Made by a program: the position numbers and the translations under genes
Notes under the pieces: model-generated
What the model was told of the DNA's origin: nothing
Database searches by the model: none
Seen by the model: the letters and a program-made list of their open reading frames with translations, nothing else
Shown: positions 1 through 8,170 of the stretch, piece by piece
Numbering within the stretch: the stretch's first letter is position 1
Layout: each line of letters opens with the position of its first letter
Source: Paenibacillus sp. JDR-2
Lineage (GTDB): Bacteria; Bacillota; Bacilli; Paenibacillales; Paenibacillaceae
Reading direction: 5' to 3'
Assembly (NCBI RefSeq): GCF_000023585.1
Contig: NC_012914.1
Location: 644,001-708,000 of the forward strand
Length of the DNA: 64,000 nt

Positions 1-648
1 ATTCAGGCAGGGTATGCGTACTTCTTGTCTCGAACCTTAACCTTAGGCGACTTGTCCCAGGTGTACCCGATGATGAGAGGGATAGCGACCTTCCTGCTGC
101 CTCTGTGCGGGGTTATATTCTTGAACGAGCGGTTGTCGACGTGGGGCTGGCTGGGTCTCGGATTAATTGCCCTGGGGTTCTTCCTGTTAAGCGGGTTTCA
201 TCGGAGGAAGCAGCGGTTTCAAGCCTCGGGGAAAGTACTGTCGTCTATTGTAGCCGTAGGATTTTGCACAATGGCCTATGTCATGGTAGACAAAGTGAAC
301 CTGCAGCATTTTTCGCCGGTTGTGCTGTTAGAGATATCGAATATCGGGTTTATGTTGGGGCTTGTCCCGTTTATCCGATTCCGGGAGATAGGCTGGGTCA
401 AGGAGATAAAGGAAAACGGCAAGCTGCTTGTGGCGGGATCCATTTTGTCTCCGGGCTCTTACCTGTTGTTCTTATTTGCCATGAGCATGTCGCAGCTGAC
501 TTATGTAGCACCGCTTCGGGAAATTGGCACCGTCTTTGGGACCTTTATGGGCGTATGGCTGTTGAAGGAAGGAAAAGGCGCCTTGCGGCTAGCCTCCGCC
601 AGCATCATTTTCGCCGGCATCCTGCTTGTGGGGATATTAGGAATTTAA
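1..648 (+). CDS. EamA/DMT-family transporter, 5'-truncated by the window edge
   Basis: The frame is open from the first base, so the N-terminus lies outside the window; the TTG at 25 is only an internal candidate start. What remains is strongly hydrophobic, with about six to seven membrane segments and the second of the two EamA repeats. Glycine-rich helices (LGLIALGFFLLSGF, IIFAGILLVGILGI) and a charged linker (HRRKQRF) between the halves are typical. The family exports or imports small metabolites; the substrate cannot be read here. The stop is 13 bases before the metallophosphoesterase, so the two are probably co-transcribed. Confidence 0.8.
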   Translation: MQAGYAYFLSRTLTLGDLSQVYPMMRGIATFLLPLCGVIFLNERLSTWGWLGLGLIALGFFLLSGFHRRKQRFQASGKVLSSIVAVGFCTMAYVMVDKVNLQHFSPVVLLEISNIGFMLGLVPFIRFREIGWVKEIKENGKLLVAGSILSPGSYLLFLFAMSMSQLTYVAPLREIGTVFGTFMGVWLLKEGKGALRLASASIIFAGILLVGILGI

Positions 649-661
649 GGAGGGTCTGAGA

Positions 662-1513
662 ATGAGAAGTGAAGAGGGCAAAGAGAAGGCAAAGCTTCAA
701 TTTCAGGTGATTACCGATACGCATGTGAGAACGGATCCCGGACATACGCATAATGGCAATTTGGCGCGGGCACTCGAGGATATGAAACGGGAAGCGCCAG
801 ACAGCGACGGCATTATGCATGTAGGCGATATTACCGACCATGGGCATGCGGAAGAGTATGAAGAGTTTCGTAAAATATGGCGGGAGCATGGAGAAGGACT
901 GCCAGCCGCTTATTTTGCTTCCGGCAATCATGATGTCGGCGGGGGAGAATGGCCTTCGCGACTGGGCGCTTATCTGAATGCCACGGAGATGGGCGGGCCG
1001 TATCACGATCACTGGGTGAAGGGATATTCTTTTATCTTTCTCGGAACCGAGCAGGGGTTAGACCTATTCTCGTTCCTTTCGGAAGCGCAGCTGTCTTGGC
1101 TGGATGGCAAGTTAGAGGAGAGTAAGAGCCTTAATCGCCCCGCCTTCGTGTTTCTGCATCAGCCGCTTAAGGATACGGTTGCCGGCTCCTACGAGTCGCA
1201 GAACTGGTACGGCGTGACCCAAGATGAACAGCTTAAGGAAGTATTGTCCAGACACAGGCATGCCATTCTGTTTACCGGACATACGCATTGGGAGCTGGAA
1301 GCGCCTCATACCCTGTATGACGATGAACAATTGCCCCGCATGTTTAATGCGGCATCCGTTGCTTACCTCTGGACGGATGAAGACGAGCATAAGGACGGCA
1401 GCCAGGGGCTGTTCGTAGAAGTATACGAGGATCGTATCATCGTCCGAGGGCGGGATTTTGCCGCGGGCCAATGGCTCGAGAAGGTTCGGTATGAGTGGGA
1501 GATTCCGGAGTGA
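662..1513 (+). CDS. Calcineurin-like metallophosphoesterase
   Basis: This 283-residue cytoplasmic protein shows the metallophosphoesterase motif series in order: DTH near residue 19, GDITDHG near 55, GNHDVGG near 86 and GHTHWE near 202. These residues bind a di-metal centre that hydrolyses phosphodiesters or phosphomonoesters. There is no signal peptide. The start has an AAGGAGG ribosome site just upstream, directly after the stop of the EamA gene, so the pair forms a short operon. The physiological substrate is not evident; YpsD-like or cyclic-nucleotide phosphodiesterase roles are only possibilities. Confidence 0.85.
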   Translation: MRSEEGKEKAKLQFQVITDTHVRTDPGHTHNGNLARALEDMKREAPDSDGIMHVGDITDHGHAEEYEEFRKIWREHGEGLPAAYFASGNHDVGGGEWPSRLGAYLNATEMGGPYHDHWVKGYSFIFLGTEQGLDLFSFLSEAQLSWLDGKLEESKSLNRPAFVFLHQPLKDTVAGSYESQNWYGVTQDEQLKEVLSRHRHAILFTGHTHWELEAPHTLYDDEQLPRMFNAASVAYLWTDEDEHKDGSQGLFVEVYEDRIIVRGRDFAAGQWLEKVRYEWEIPE

Positions 1514-1530
1514 CCAGCTATAGCTATGTA

Positions 1531-1569
1531 AAAAGGGGATATCGCCGTAGAAGCGAATTCCCTTTGTTT
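1531..1569. terminator. Probable bidirectional terminator
   Basis: An imperfect stem (AAAGGGGATATCGC against GCGAATTCCCTTTG) sits between the convergent metallophosphoesterase and DUF1259 genes, with A/T-rich flanks on both sides. Confidence 0.5.
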
Positions 1570-1590
1570 GTAACTAAACGAGGCTAATCA

Positions 1591-2013
1591 TTAACCCAAG
1601 AAAGCGATCGAACGTTTTACTTTTTTAGCAAACTCAATAGGATTATCAATGGACTCCCAGTGAACGTACATGAGCCGCGGGTTCTCGAACAACCAGTGAT
1701 TATGAACGGCCGTAACTTTAATGCCGTTCCTGCGAAGATTGGACAGCAAGCGATTGACCTGGTTTTGGAAAAGCGCTGTTTCTCCCAGACAGAGGGCTCG
1801 TCCGGAACTGTCCAATGACTCAAACGAGAACAATTGATAACGAACGAGAGGGGACGCGGTGCGTTTTCCTAAAATAGAGGCTTTTATTACTCTGTTTCTT
1901 GTAACGAAACAAACCGGTCCTTTCGTAATTTCATGCTCTGTCCCGCCCAAAATGGAGGAGAATCGGTTGCAAATTTTTATAAACTGAGGACTTGCCTTTA
2001 CAGGTTGCGCCAT
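1591..2013 (-). CDS. DUF1259 family protein, copy 1
   Basis: This 140-residue soluble protein has the C-terminal pattern of the DUF1259 (LppY/LpqO) family: LCLGE, then QNQVNRLLSNLRRNGIKV, then AVHNHWLFENPRLMYVHWE. It is clearly a paralogue of the next gene on the same strand (2060-2479), with long shared blocks such as SRALCLGE-like and HNHWL motifs. Bacterial DUF1259 proteins have no settled function. The HNH...H histidines look like a metal site, which is inference. There is no signal peptide, unlike the mycobacterial lipoproteins of the family. It is probably co-transcribed with copy 2, 46 bases upstream. Confidence 0.7.
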   Translation of the reverse strand: MAQPVKASPQFIKICNRFSSILGGTEHEITKGPVCFVTRNRVIKASILGKRTASPLVRYQLFSFESLDSSGRALCLGETALFQNQVNRLLSNLRRNGIKVTAVHNHWLFENPRLMYVHWESIDNPIEFAKKVKRSIAFLG

Positions 2014-2059
2014 TTACGGATCATCCTTTCATGATTAGAAATAAAAAAATGCTCAAACA

Positions 2060-2479
2060 TTAGCCGAGGAATGCGATAGATGCCTTGGTTTTCTTGGCGA
2101 ACTCTACAGGATCCATATTAGCTTCCCAGTGCATATACATTAAGCGCGGGTTCTCGTTAAGCCAGTGATTATGAAGAGAAGTTACTTTGATTCCGCGTTT
2201 GCGAAGATTCGACATCAATCGATTAACCTGATTTTGATGCACGGCAGTCTCGCCTAAACAAAGCGCGCGGCCCGAAGCGCTTAGAGACTCGAACGAGAAC
2301 ATTTGCATTTGAACCAAAGGCGAACGGGTTCTTCTGCCCAAAATGGTCTCTTTTAAGTTCGTCATCCTCGTGACAAAACAAACCGGACCTGCTTCAATCT
2401 CCGATTCACCTCCCAGAATTTTCGAGAATTGATTGCACAGCCTTGTGAATTGCGGACTTACTTTTACTTTTTGCGCCAT
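2060..2479 (-). CDS. DUF1259 family protein, copy 2
   Basis: This 139-residue protein has the same architecture as its neighbour: an N-terminal CNQFSKILGG helix, a PVCFVTR strand, LCLGETAVHQNQVNRL and the HNHWLNENPRLMYMHWE signature. It is the promoter-proximal copy of a tandem duplication; the AGGAGG ribosome site is 7 bases before the ATG. The two copies differ enough to be an old duplication. An 11-bp inverted repeat (2520-2555) lies upstream and could be its operator. Function unknown. Confidence 0.7.
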   Translation of the reverse strand: MAQKVKVSPQFTRLCNQFSKILGGESEIEAGPVCFVTRMTNLKETILGRRTRSPLVQMQMFSFESLSASGRALCLGETAVHQNQVNRLMSNLRKRGIKVTSLHNHWLNENPRLMYMHWEANMDPVEFAKKTKASIAFLG

Positions 2480-2519
2480 ATAAATCCTCCTTTAATCAGT
2501 ACTGCTGTAATCTATGATG

Positions 2520-2555
2520 AATCTAGTAAAGCGCGCTGTGCGGATTTACTAGATT
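2520..2555. repeat. 11-bp inverted repeat upstream of the DUF1259 pair
   Basis: AATCTAGTAAA at 2520-2530 is repeated in perfect inverted form (TTTACTAGATT) at 2545-2555 with a 14-base spacer. It lies about 40 bases upstream of the DUF1259 start on the minus strand. No T-run follows, so a regulator binding site is more likely than a terminator. The rest of 2556-2718 shows nothing I can assign. Confidence 0.5.
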
Positions 2556-2718
2556 TAAGAAAATGTCCTATTGGCGCTCCTAGCCATTCCCTTATAACTG
2601 CAAAACGTCATCCGCTAACATTGGCGGAATTTGACCTATGGTCTAGACCAAAGACGAGCCGAAGTGCTGGAGCTGTCCGAGCTCCAAAGCGTCCGTTAAT
2701 GTTGAACAAGCGCTATAA

Positions 2719-2764
2719 ACAGGGCCGGGAATGCTCACGCTTTGGTGCGCATTCCCGGCCCTGT
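2719..2764. terminator. 16-bp perfect hairpin, probable terminator
   Basis: Arms at 2719-2734 and 2749-2764 are perfectly complementary over 16 bases with a 14-base loop. It lies 26 bases beyond the small ORF that follows the EamA gene on the minus strand. On the plus strand TTCTTTC follows; on the minus strand a short TTAT follows. It probably ends the EamA transcript. Confidence 0.55.
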
Positions 2765-2789
2765 TTCTTTCGAAACAACTAAATTATTG

Positions 2790-2894
2790 TTAATCTGTAT
2801 GGAAATCATTCCAAACCATCGTCTTCTCAACCTGAAATCGTGAAGATACACGTACCGGAACAGCCGCTTTGCCAATTGCGATGGTTGATGACAT
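2790..2894 (-). CDS. Small 34-residue ORF translationally coupled to the EamA gene
   Basis: On the minus strand an AAGGAG site lies in the last codons of the EamA gene (2901-3863), followed 10 bases later by an ATG. The peptide begins MSSTIAIGKAAVPVRVSSR, ends in WNDFHTD, and stops at 2790. A 16-bp hairpin follows 26 bases downstream. Ribosome site, coupling and terminator together suggest a real small protein. I recognise no family. It could instead be a decayed fragment or a chance ORF. Confidence 0.4.
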   Translation of the reverse strand: MSSTIAIGKAAVPVRVSSRFQVEKTMVWNDFHTD

Positions 2895-2900
2895 TGATCT

Positions 2901-3863
2901 TCAACTCCTTGAATGGTTTACAGCGTTTAGTTTCTGGCTATTCTCGTGTCCGGCTGTCTTTTTCCGGCCAAGTCTGTTCGTGCCGATAACCCCGGCAATG
3001 ATCAGCACCGAGCCGATCAGATGATAAATCGTAATTTCTTCCCCAAGGAACACGGCTCCGGCCGTCATCGACACGATGGTAGAGAGATTGGCGAATACGC
3101 TCATTTTCGATGCCTCCATCTTGGATAAAATGTAATTGGAGGTTAGTGCCGTTAACAGGGAGGATACGATGCCCAGGAAGATAAGCGACGCAATAAAGGT
3201 TCCGCTCGCCAGAGGCGCGAATATATGGGAAAGGGTCCCGGCTGAGGCATGGCTCGTCAATGATGTAACCGTAAAAAAGACAAAGCCGATGCCCATCATC
3301 AAATAAGTGATTTCCGCCGGGCTGAACTGCCTGGACAATGAACGGGCCAGAACGGTATAGCCGGCAAAAGCAAAGCAGGTCAGCAATAGCAGCGAAATGC
3401 CAAGCAGATTGGACAGATCAATGCTGCTGCCTTTCATAACAAAGATAAAGACCACCCCAAACACCGACAGGAAGATCGACAGCTTCTGTAGAACGGTCGT
3501 GGTTTCTTTCAGGAACATAGAGGCAATAATCATCGTAACGACCGGCGTGAATGCATACAGAATGCCGCCCTCCGCCGAGTTGGCATGCTGCAGCCCGTAC
3601 CCTTGAAGCGTAAAGAACCCAAGCGGATACATGGATGCCAGCAGCAGCACTTTACGGAGCGGCTTGCCGCGGTAGGAAAGCTTAATCCAGCCGAATAACA
3701 CGGGGATGGACATAACCAAAAACGATGAGGTAAAACGAAAAGCCAGCGTATCGAGTGGACTGGCGTAATCCAGTGCCGTCTTGGCGAATAAAAAAGATAA
3801 TCCGATAATGACCGCGTTAAGCACGGCGAGGAAATAGGGAAGCCTCATTTCCTTGTGACCCAT
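2901..3863 (-). CDS. EamA/DMT-family transporter
   Basis: A complete 320-residue inner-membrane transporter with about ten hydrophobic helices in two EamA repeats; the second starts near GISLLLLTCFAFAGYTVLARSL. A typical late motif FLGEEITIYHLIGSVLIIAGV closes the second repeat. The tail is basic (RLGRKKTAGHENSQK). It is divergent from a MocR-type regulator, with a shared spacer holding an 18-bp palindrome. That arrangement is common for PLP-dependent regulators and metabolite exporters, so regulation by the neighbour is likely. Substrate unknown; amino acids or vitamins are usual for the superfamily. Confidence 0.85.
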   Translation of the reverse strand: MGHKEMRLPYFLAVLNAVIIGLSFLFAKTALDYASPLDTLAFRFTSSFLVMSIPVLFGWIKLSYRGKPLRKVLLLASMYPLGFFTLQGYGLQHANSAEGGILYAFTPVVTMIIASMFLKETTTVLQKLSIFLSVFGVVFIFVMKGSSIDLSNLLGISLLLLTCFAFAGYTVLARSLSRQFSPAEITYLMMGIGFVFFTVTSLTSHASAGTLSHIFAPLASGTFIASLIFLGIVSSLLTALTSNYILSKMEASKMSVFANLSTIVSMTAGAVFLGEEITIYHLIGSVLIIAGVIGTNRLGRKKTAGHENSQKLNAVNHSRS

Positions 3864-3968
3864 GTTGCATCATCCTCTCAGAGCTTACGGCAGCGTGTTC
3901 GCGAACGTCTGTAACCGTTGATTTGAAGATACGGGATTTCGGTTACCCAAACAACGCCGTTTTACCCT

Positions 3969-3986
3969 AACTGTATCGATACAGTT
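3969..3986. promoter_or_regulatory. 18-bp palindrome, probable MocR operator
   Basis: AACTGTATCGATACAGTT is a perfect palindrome in the EamA/MocR spacer, about 25 bases before the regulator's start. Its position fits an autoregulatory and divergent-target operator. Confidence 0.6.
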
Positions 3987-4010
3987 GGGCTGAAGCGCAT
4001 GGAGGACAGA

Positions 4011-5348
4011 ATGAAAAAATATAATTTGATCCTATCCGATATGGAAGAGAAAATCCGGCAGGGAAAATACCGTCCCGGTCAAAAGCTGCCCTCCGTCCGC
4101 ATTGCCGCGGAAGCCTACGGATGCAGCATCAGCACCATTACGAGGGCTTACGCGGAGTTGGAAAAACGCCACGTTATTTATTCGGTGCCGCAAAGCGGGT
4201 ACTACGTTGTTGTGAAGCCCGGCGATTGGCGCGATGAGCGGGACAGCAGCATGATCTACTTCGCGACGGTCCTGCCGGACCTGGACGCATTTCCTTATTT
4301 GGATTTTCAGCATTGTCTCAACAAAGCGATCGATATTTATAAATACGACCTGTTTACTTACGGCGATCCGCTGGGGCTGGAGTCCTTCCGTCACACGCTT
4401 GTTTCGCATTTGGCCAGTGATCAGGTGTTCACCAAAGTAGAGAGAATCTTCGTCACCTCCGGCGCGCAGCAGGCGCTGGAGATATTGGCGAAGATGCCGT
4501 TCCCAAACGGCGGGGAAGCCGTGCTCTTAGAGCAGCCCAGCTATGACCGGTATTTGCGGTTTCTGGAGACGGAGAATATTCCGGTGCATGGCATCGCCCG
4601 AACGGCATCGGGCATCGATCTTCAGGAGCTCGAGCATTGGTTCAAGAGCGGCAGCATCAAATTCTTTTACACGATGTCGAGGTATCATAATCCGCTTGGC
4701 ACTTCGTATAACGCGGAGGAACGGAGAACAATGGCCAAGCTGGCCGGCAAATACGGCGTCTACATCCTGGAGGACGATTATATGGCCGACCTTGGGGCAG
4801 ACCGGCAATTGGGCCCGATTTACGCCTCCGATGGAGGCGAGTATGTCATTTATGTAAAAAGCTTCTCCAAGATTATCTTCCCTGGCTTGCGGTTAGGCGC
4901 AATCGTATTGCCGGAAAGGCTGCTTAAGACCTTTTATGCCTATAAAATATACCCCGATACCTCGCTGCTCTCCCAGGCGGCGCTTGAGGTGTATATCAAG
5001 AACGGCATGTACGAACGGCATAAGCATAAGATAGCGGGCTTGTACGCGGCGAGAATGTTGGCCTTGAACGAATCGGTGAAGCGGCATAACGAGCCGGGAT
5101 TAATGGAGGTTCCGGATATCCGTTCGGGGATATACACGCATTTCAAGCTGAAGCAGACGGTGAACGTAGAGCAACTATTGAAGCGCCTTGCGGAAAGGAA
5201 CGTCAGCGTCGTGTCCGGCAAGGGATTCTACCTGTCCAATTATCTGGATAAGGAGAAGTTTCTGCGGATCAGCATTTCCCAGACCGGACCTGAGCAGATT
5301 GAAGAAGGAGTCCGAATAATTACGGAAGAGGCGCGTAAGGGAAGCTGA
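4011..5348 (+). CDS. MocR/GntR-family regulator with aminotransferase-like domain
   Basis: A GntR-type winged helix (about residues 1-70; PSVRIAAEAYGCSISTITRAY) is fused to a fold-type I aminotransferase domain. PLP-binding signs are SRYHNPLGTSYN, EDDYMADL and the Schiff-base lysine in YVKSFSK (about K287), followed by IFPGLRLG. Such proteins are transcription factors that sense PLP or an amino compound rather than free enzymes. I chose the ATG at 4011 because GGAGG lies 5 bases before it; the ATG at 3999 has no ribosome site. The likely target is the divergent EamA transporter. Confidence 0.88.
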   Translation: MKKYNLILSDMEEKIRQGKYRPGQKLPSVRIAAEAYGCSISTITRAYAELEKRHVIYSVPQSGYYVVVKPGDWRDERDSSMIYFATVLPDLDAFPYLDFQHCLNKAIDIYKYDLFTYGDPLGLESFRHTLVSHLASDQVFTKVERIFVTSGAQQALEILAKMPFPNGGEAVLLEQPSYDRYLRFLETENIPVHGIARTASGIDLQELEHWFKSGSIKFFYTMSRYHNPLGTSYNAEERRTMAKLAGKYGVYILEDDYMADLGADRQLGPIYASDGGEYVIYVKSFSKIIFPGLRLGAIVLPERLLKTFYAYKIYPDTSLLSQAALEVYIKNGMYERHKHKIAGLYAARMLALNESVKRHNEPGLMEVPDIRSGIYTHFKLKQTVNVEQLLKRLAERNVSVVSGKGFYLSNYLDKEKFLRISISQTGPEQIEEGVRIITEEARKGS

Positions 5349-5368
5349 TGAGCGTGGAAGGACGTTGC

Positions 5369-6172
5369 TTAAGGGAATAGCTGGGACAAGTCCTCCATTC
5401 TGCCGCGGGTAATGAATTCGGACGGCGATAGGCCGACATGCTTCTTGAACATCCGAAAAAAATACGAAGGATCGTAGTAACCCAAGTATTGAGCGATGTC
5501 CGCAACGGTCATGTCGGAGTGGAGCAGGAGACGACAGGCTTCAAGCAGGCGCAGCTGATGCATATAGCGGATGGGTGATTGGCCGAATACCTCTTTGAAC
5601 AGAGCGGTGGTGTAATTCGGAGAACGATGAATAAGCTCCCCAAGCTGTTCGATCTCCACATGCTCGCGGTAATGGTCCAGCAAATACTGCTTCACCAGCT
5701 GCGCGTATAGCATCTTGGCGGGAGTTACCTCCGGCTTCTCCAGTTCTCTCGCAAGCAGGCCGACAAGCTCCTGCGTTAGTCCGAGGCAAATATAAGAGCG
5801 AAAGCTGCGGCCGCCCCTCATCTCTTCGAACAGCTTCATGAATCTGCGCTGCATGTAATGGAGGTTGGACAGCCGGAATCGGATAAATTCGCCTTGATCA
5901 AAAAAAGGGATACCCAGCTTGCTTCCAGGCTCCGTCGTAATCAAAACCGTGTATTTCTGATGAGGAATGGCGGGAATGGTATCCCCGCTGCGAAGCGTGG
6001 ATTGCGGGATGTACAGGAAATCTCCCCGTTCAGCAATAATCTCCTGCCCATTAATGGTGTATTTCACTTTACCGTCCGTAACCAGAACAAGGACATGATA
6101 GCTGAGCACCTCGCTTTGGGTGCGCCAATTCGGAATGCGGTCGTCGAAATTTACGCTTAACAGCTGCAGCAT
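5369..6172 (-). CDS. AraC-family regulator with cupin sensor domain
   Basis: This 267-residue protein has an N-terminal cupin-like half (HVLVLVTDGKVKYTINGQEIIAERGDFLYIPQ) and a C-terminal pair of helix-turn-helix motifs. The second HTH carries the family signature TVADIAQYLGYYDPSYFFRMFKKHVGLSPSEF. Regulators of this build usually sense a carbohydrate or its phosphate and activate a neighbouring catabolic gene. It is divergent from the sulfatase at 6374 with a 200-base spacer, so the sulfatase is its probable target. Confidence 0.85.
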   Translation of the reverse strand: MLQLLSVNFDDRIPNWRTQSEVLSYHVLVLVTDGKVKYTINGQEIIAERGDFLYIPQSTLRSGDTIPAIPHQKYTVLITTEPGSKLGIPFFDQGEFIRFRLSNLHYMQRRFMKLFEEMRGGRSFRSYICLGLTQELVGLLARELEKPEVTPAKMLYAQLVKQYLLDHYREHVEIEQLGELIHRSPNYTTALFKEVFGQSPIRYMHQLRLLEACRLLLHSDMTVADIAQYLGYYDPSYFFRMFKKHVGLSPSEFITRGRMEDLSQLFP

Positions 6173-6373
6173 GAGATCCCCGTCCTTTGCAGTGATTTCT
6201 TATCAAATACTAGCAAAACAACCGGTTCGGGTAAATGGCAGATCTTAACCTTATCCGCATATAGAACCGTTGAAATGTACATGGACAGGATGGAATGTAC
6301 GTCGACCCGGCCGAGGCTCCAAACCTATAATACGGGTACAGCCATAATGGCAAACGGATTAAAGGAGAGGAGC

Positions 6374-7855
6374 ATGATTATGAGGATTTTGCTGCTGGAT
6401 TTGGATTCGACAAGGCCGGATCATCTGGGGTGCTACGGTTACCCCCGCCAAACATCTCCGAATATTGACCGGATCGCCGCGCAGGGCGTCCGGTTCGATA
6501 ATTACTATACCTCCGACGCGCCTTGCTTCCCATCCCGAACGGCTTTAATGACCGGACGGTTTGGCATTCATAACGGAGTTGTGGGGCATGGCGGGTCTGC
6601 CGCGGACGTTCGTCATGAAGGCGCATCAAGGGATTTTCGCGACCGGCTTGCGTCCGAAAGCTTCCCAGCCTTGTTCCGGCAGGCGGGAATGCGTACCGCG
6701 CTTGTCAGCCCGTTTGGGGAGAGACATTCCGCATGGACCTTTTATGCCGGATTTAACGAAATCTACAATACGGGCAAAGGCGGAATGGAATCCGCGGAGG
6801 AAGTAACGCCTGTTGTCCTGGACTGGATTGACCGGAACGCGGAGCAGGATAACTGGATGCTGTACGTCAATTATTGGGATCCGCATACCCCGTACCGGGC
6901 GCCGGAATCGTTCGGCAATCCCTTTAAGGATGATCCGCTGCCGGAGTGGATTACAGGCGAAGTGCTTGATAAGCACATGCGCAAGGTAGGACCGCATAGC
7001 GCAAGCGAAATCAACATGTACGATAATGCTACTTCGCCGAATTATCCGAGACATCCGGGAGATATCCGCAGCCGGGATGATCTGAGACGCATGGTGGATG
7101 GTTATGATTGCGGCGTCCGCTTCATGGATGAGAACATCGGCCAATTATTTGCCTTGCTTGAGAAAAAAGGCGTCATGGAGGAGCTTATCATCATTATTAC
7201 GGCCGATCATGGCGAGAACATGGGCGAGCTTGGGATATACGGGGAGCATGGTACGGCGGATCAGGGTACCTGCCGGATTCCGATGATTATTCGCTGGCCG
7301 GGCATGCAGAAGGGAATTGTCGATAAGGGCCTCCATTACCATTTGGATCTGCCGCCAACGATAGCCGAGCTCCTCGGCCGGCAGCCTATGCCAAGCTGGG
7401 ACGGTTCGAGCTACGCGAAGGTGCTGCAGTCCGGCGAAGAAGCGGGACGAGAATATCTGGTTGTGTCGCAATGCGCGCATGTATGCCAGCGGAGCGTACG
7501 GTTCGGCGATTGGCTCTACATCCGCACGTATCATGACGGCTATCATCTGTTTGACAAGGAGATGCTGTTCCATATTGCCGAGGACCCGCATGAACAGATC
7601 AATCTTGCGGCGGAGCGGCAGGATCTGTGCAGGGAAGCGGTCTATTGGCTGAACGATTGGCATGACCGGATGATGACCTCAATGCCGTATGATACGGATC
7701 CGCTGTGGACGGTCATGAAGGAGGGCGGTCCTTATCATGCGAAGGGGTCGCTGCCTCGTTACTTGAAGCGGCTTGAGCAGACGGGACGAGGAGATGCCGT
7801 GCCGGAGCTGATCCGCAGGCACCCTCGTGAAATAGAGGGGAAAGATAAGCTGTAA
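6374..7855 (+). CDS. Type I sulfatase (alkaline phosphatase superfamily)
   Basis: A 493-residue protein beginning MIMRILLLDLDSTRPDHLG, where the aspartates bind calcium. The core motif is CFPSR at residues 51-55; its cysteine would be converted to formylglycine. A later ADHGENMGELGIYGEHG segment completes the metal site. There is no signal peptide, so the enzyme appears cytoplasmic and would act on imported sulfated glycans or other sulfate or phosphonate esters. I chose the ATG at 6374, which follows AAAGGAGAGG, over upstream in-frame starts. No formylglycine-generating enzyme is in the window. The divergent AraC regulator probably controls it. Confidence 0.85.
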   Translation: MIMRILLLDLDSTRPDHLGCYGYPRQTSPNIDRIAAQGVRFDNYYTSDAPCFPSRTALMTGRFGIHNGVVGHGGSAADVRHEGASRDFRDRLASESFPALFRQAGMRTALVSPFGERHSAWTFYAGFNEIYNTGKGGMESAEEVTPVVLDWIDRNAEQDNWMLYVNYWDPHTPYRAPESFGNPFKDDPLPEWITGEVLDKHMRKVGPHSASEINMYDNATSPNYPRHPGDIRSRDDLRRMVDGYDCGVRFMDENIGQLFALLEKKGVMEELIIIITADHGENMGELGIYGEHGTADQGTCRIPMIIRWPGMQKGIVDKGLHYHLDLPPTIAELLGRQPMPSWDGSSYAKVLQSGEEAGREYLVVSQCAHVCQRSVRFGDWLYIRTYHDGYHLFDKEMLFHIAEDPHEQINLAAERQDLCREAVYWLNDWHDRMMTSMPYDTDPLWTVMKEGGPYHAKGSLPRYLKRLEQTGRGDAVPELIRRHPREIEGKDKL

Positions 7856-7859
7856 ATCT

Positions 7860-7912
7860 AAAGAGACCAGCCCAGTAGTCAACACTTGTTGACGACGGGC
7901 TGGTCTCTTTTT
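7860..7912 (+). terminator. Intrinsic terminator of the sulfatase gene
   Basis: A 14-bp stem (AAAGAGACCAGCCC / GGGCTGGTCTCTTT) with an inner GTCAAC/GTTGAC stem is followed by TTTTTG. Confidence 0.85.
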
Positions 7913-7925
7913 GTCTGTCTACGGT

Positions 7926-8100
7926 TACGTTGGATTTCGTCCACTATAATAGCCCAATCAAGCACGAAAGAAGCATCTACGTTGGAATTCATCCACTAGA
8001 ATCAGCAGATTTGGTGTTTGGAGCATCAATTTGAGAGTTCCAATCTAGCCTCAAATAAAGTCCTTATGCTTCAAATCTATTGGATGAAATCCAACGTAGC
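7926..8100. repeat. Intergenic palindromic repeat element (TACGTTGGATTTCATCCA family)
   Basis: The spacer between the sulfatase and the mscS-type gene has no credible gene. It holds two direct copies of a TACGTTGGATTTCRTCCACTA-like unit (7926-7946 and 7979-7999) and one inverted copy (8078-8099), so the segment can fold on itself. A related set of units appears at 21891-22075. This looks like a dispersed non-coding repeat. Confidence 0.6.
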
Positions 8101-8170
8101 TCTGATCAAGGCGCAGCATAATCTCTATAACCTTAGTACGAGCCCGATGCGTCAGCATCCTGCAAGTCAG

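Noticed and set aside
2429-2782. 117-residue plus-strand frame between the DUF1259 and EamA genes
   Set aside because: It begins inside a real minus-strand gene, crosses two inverted repeats and has no ribosome site.
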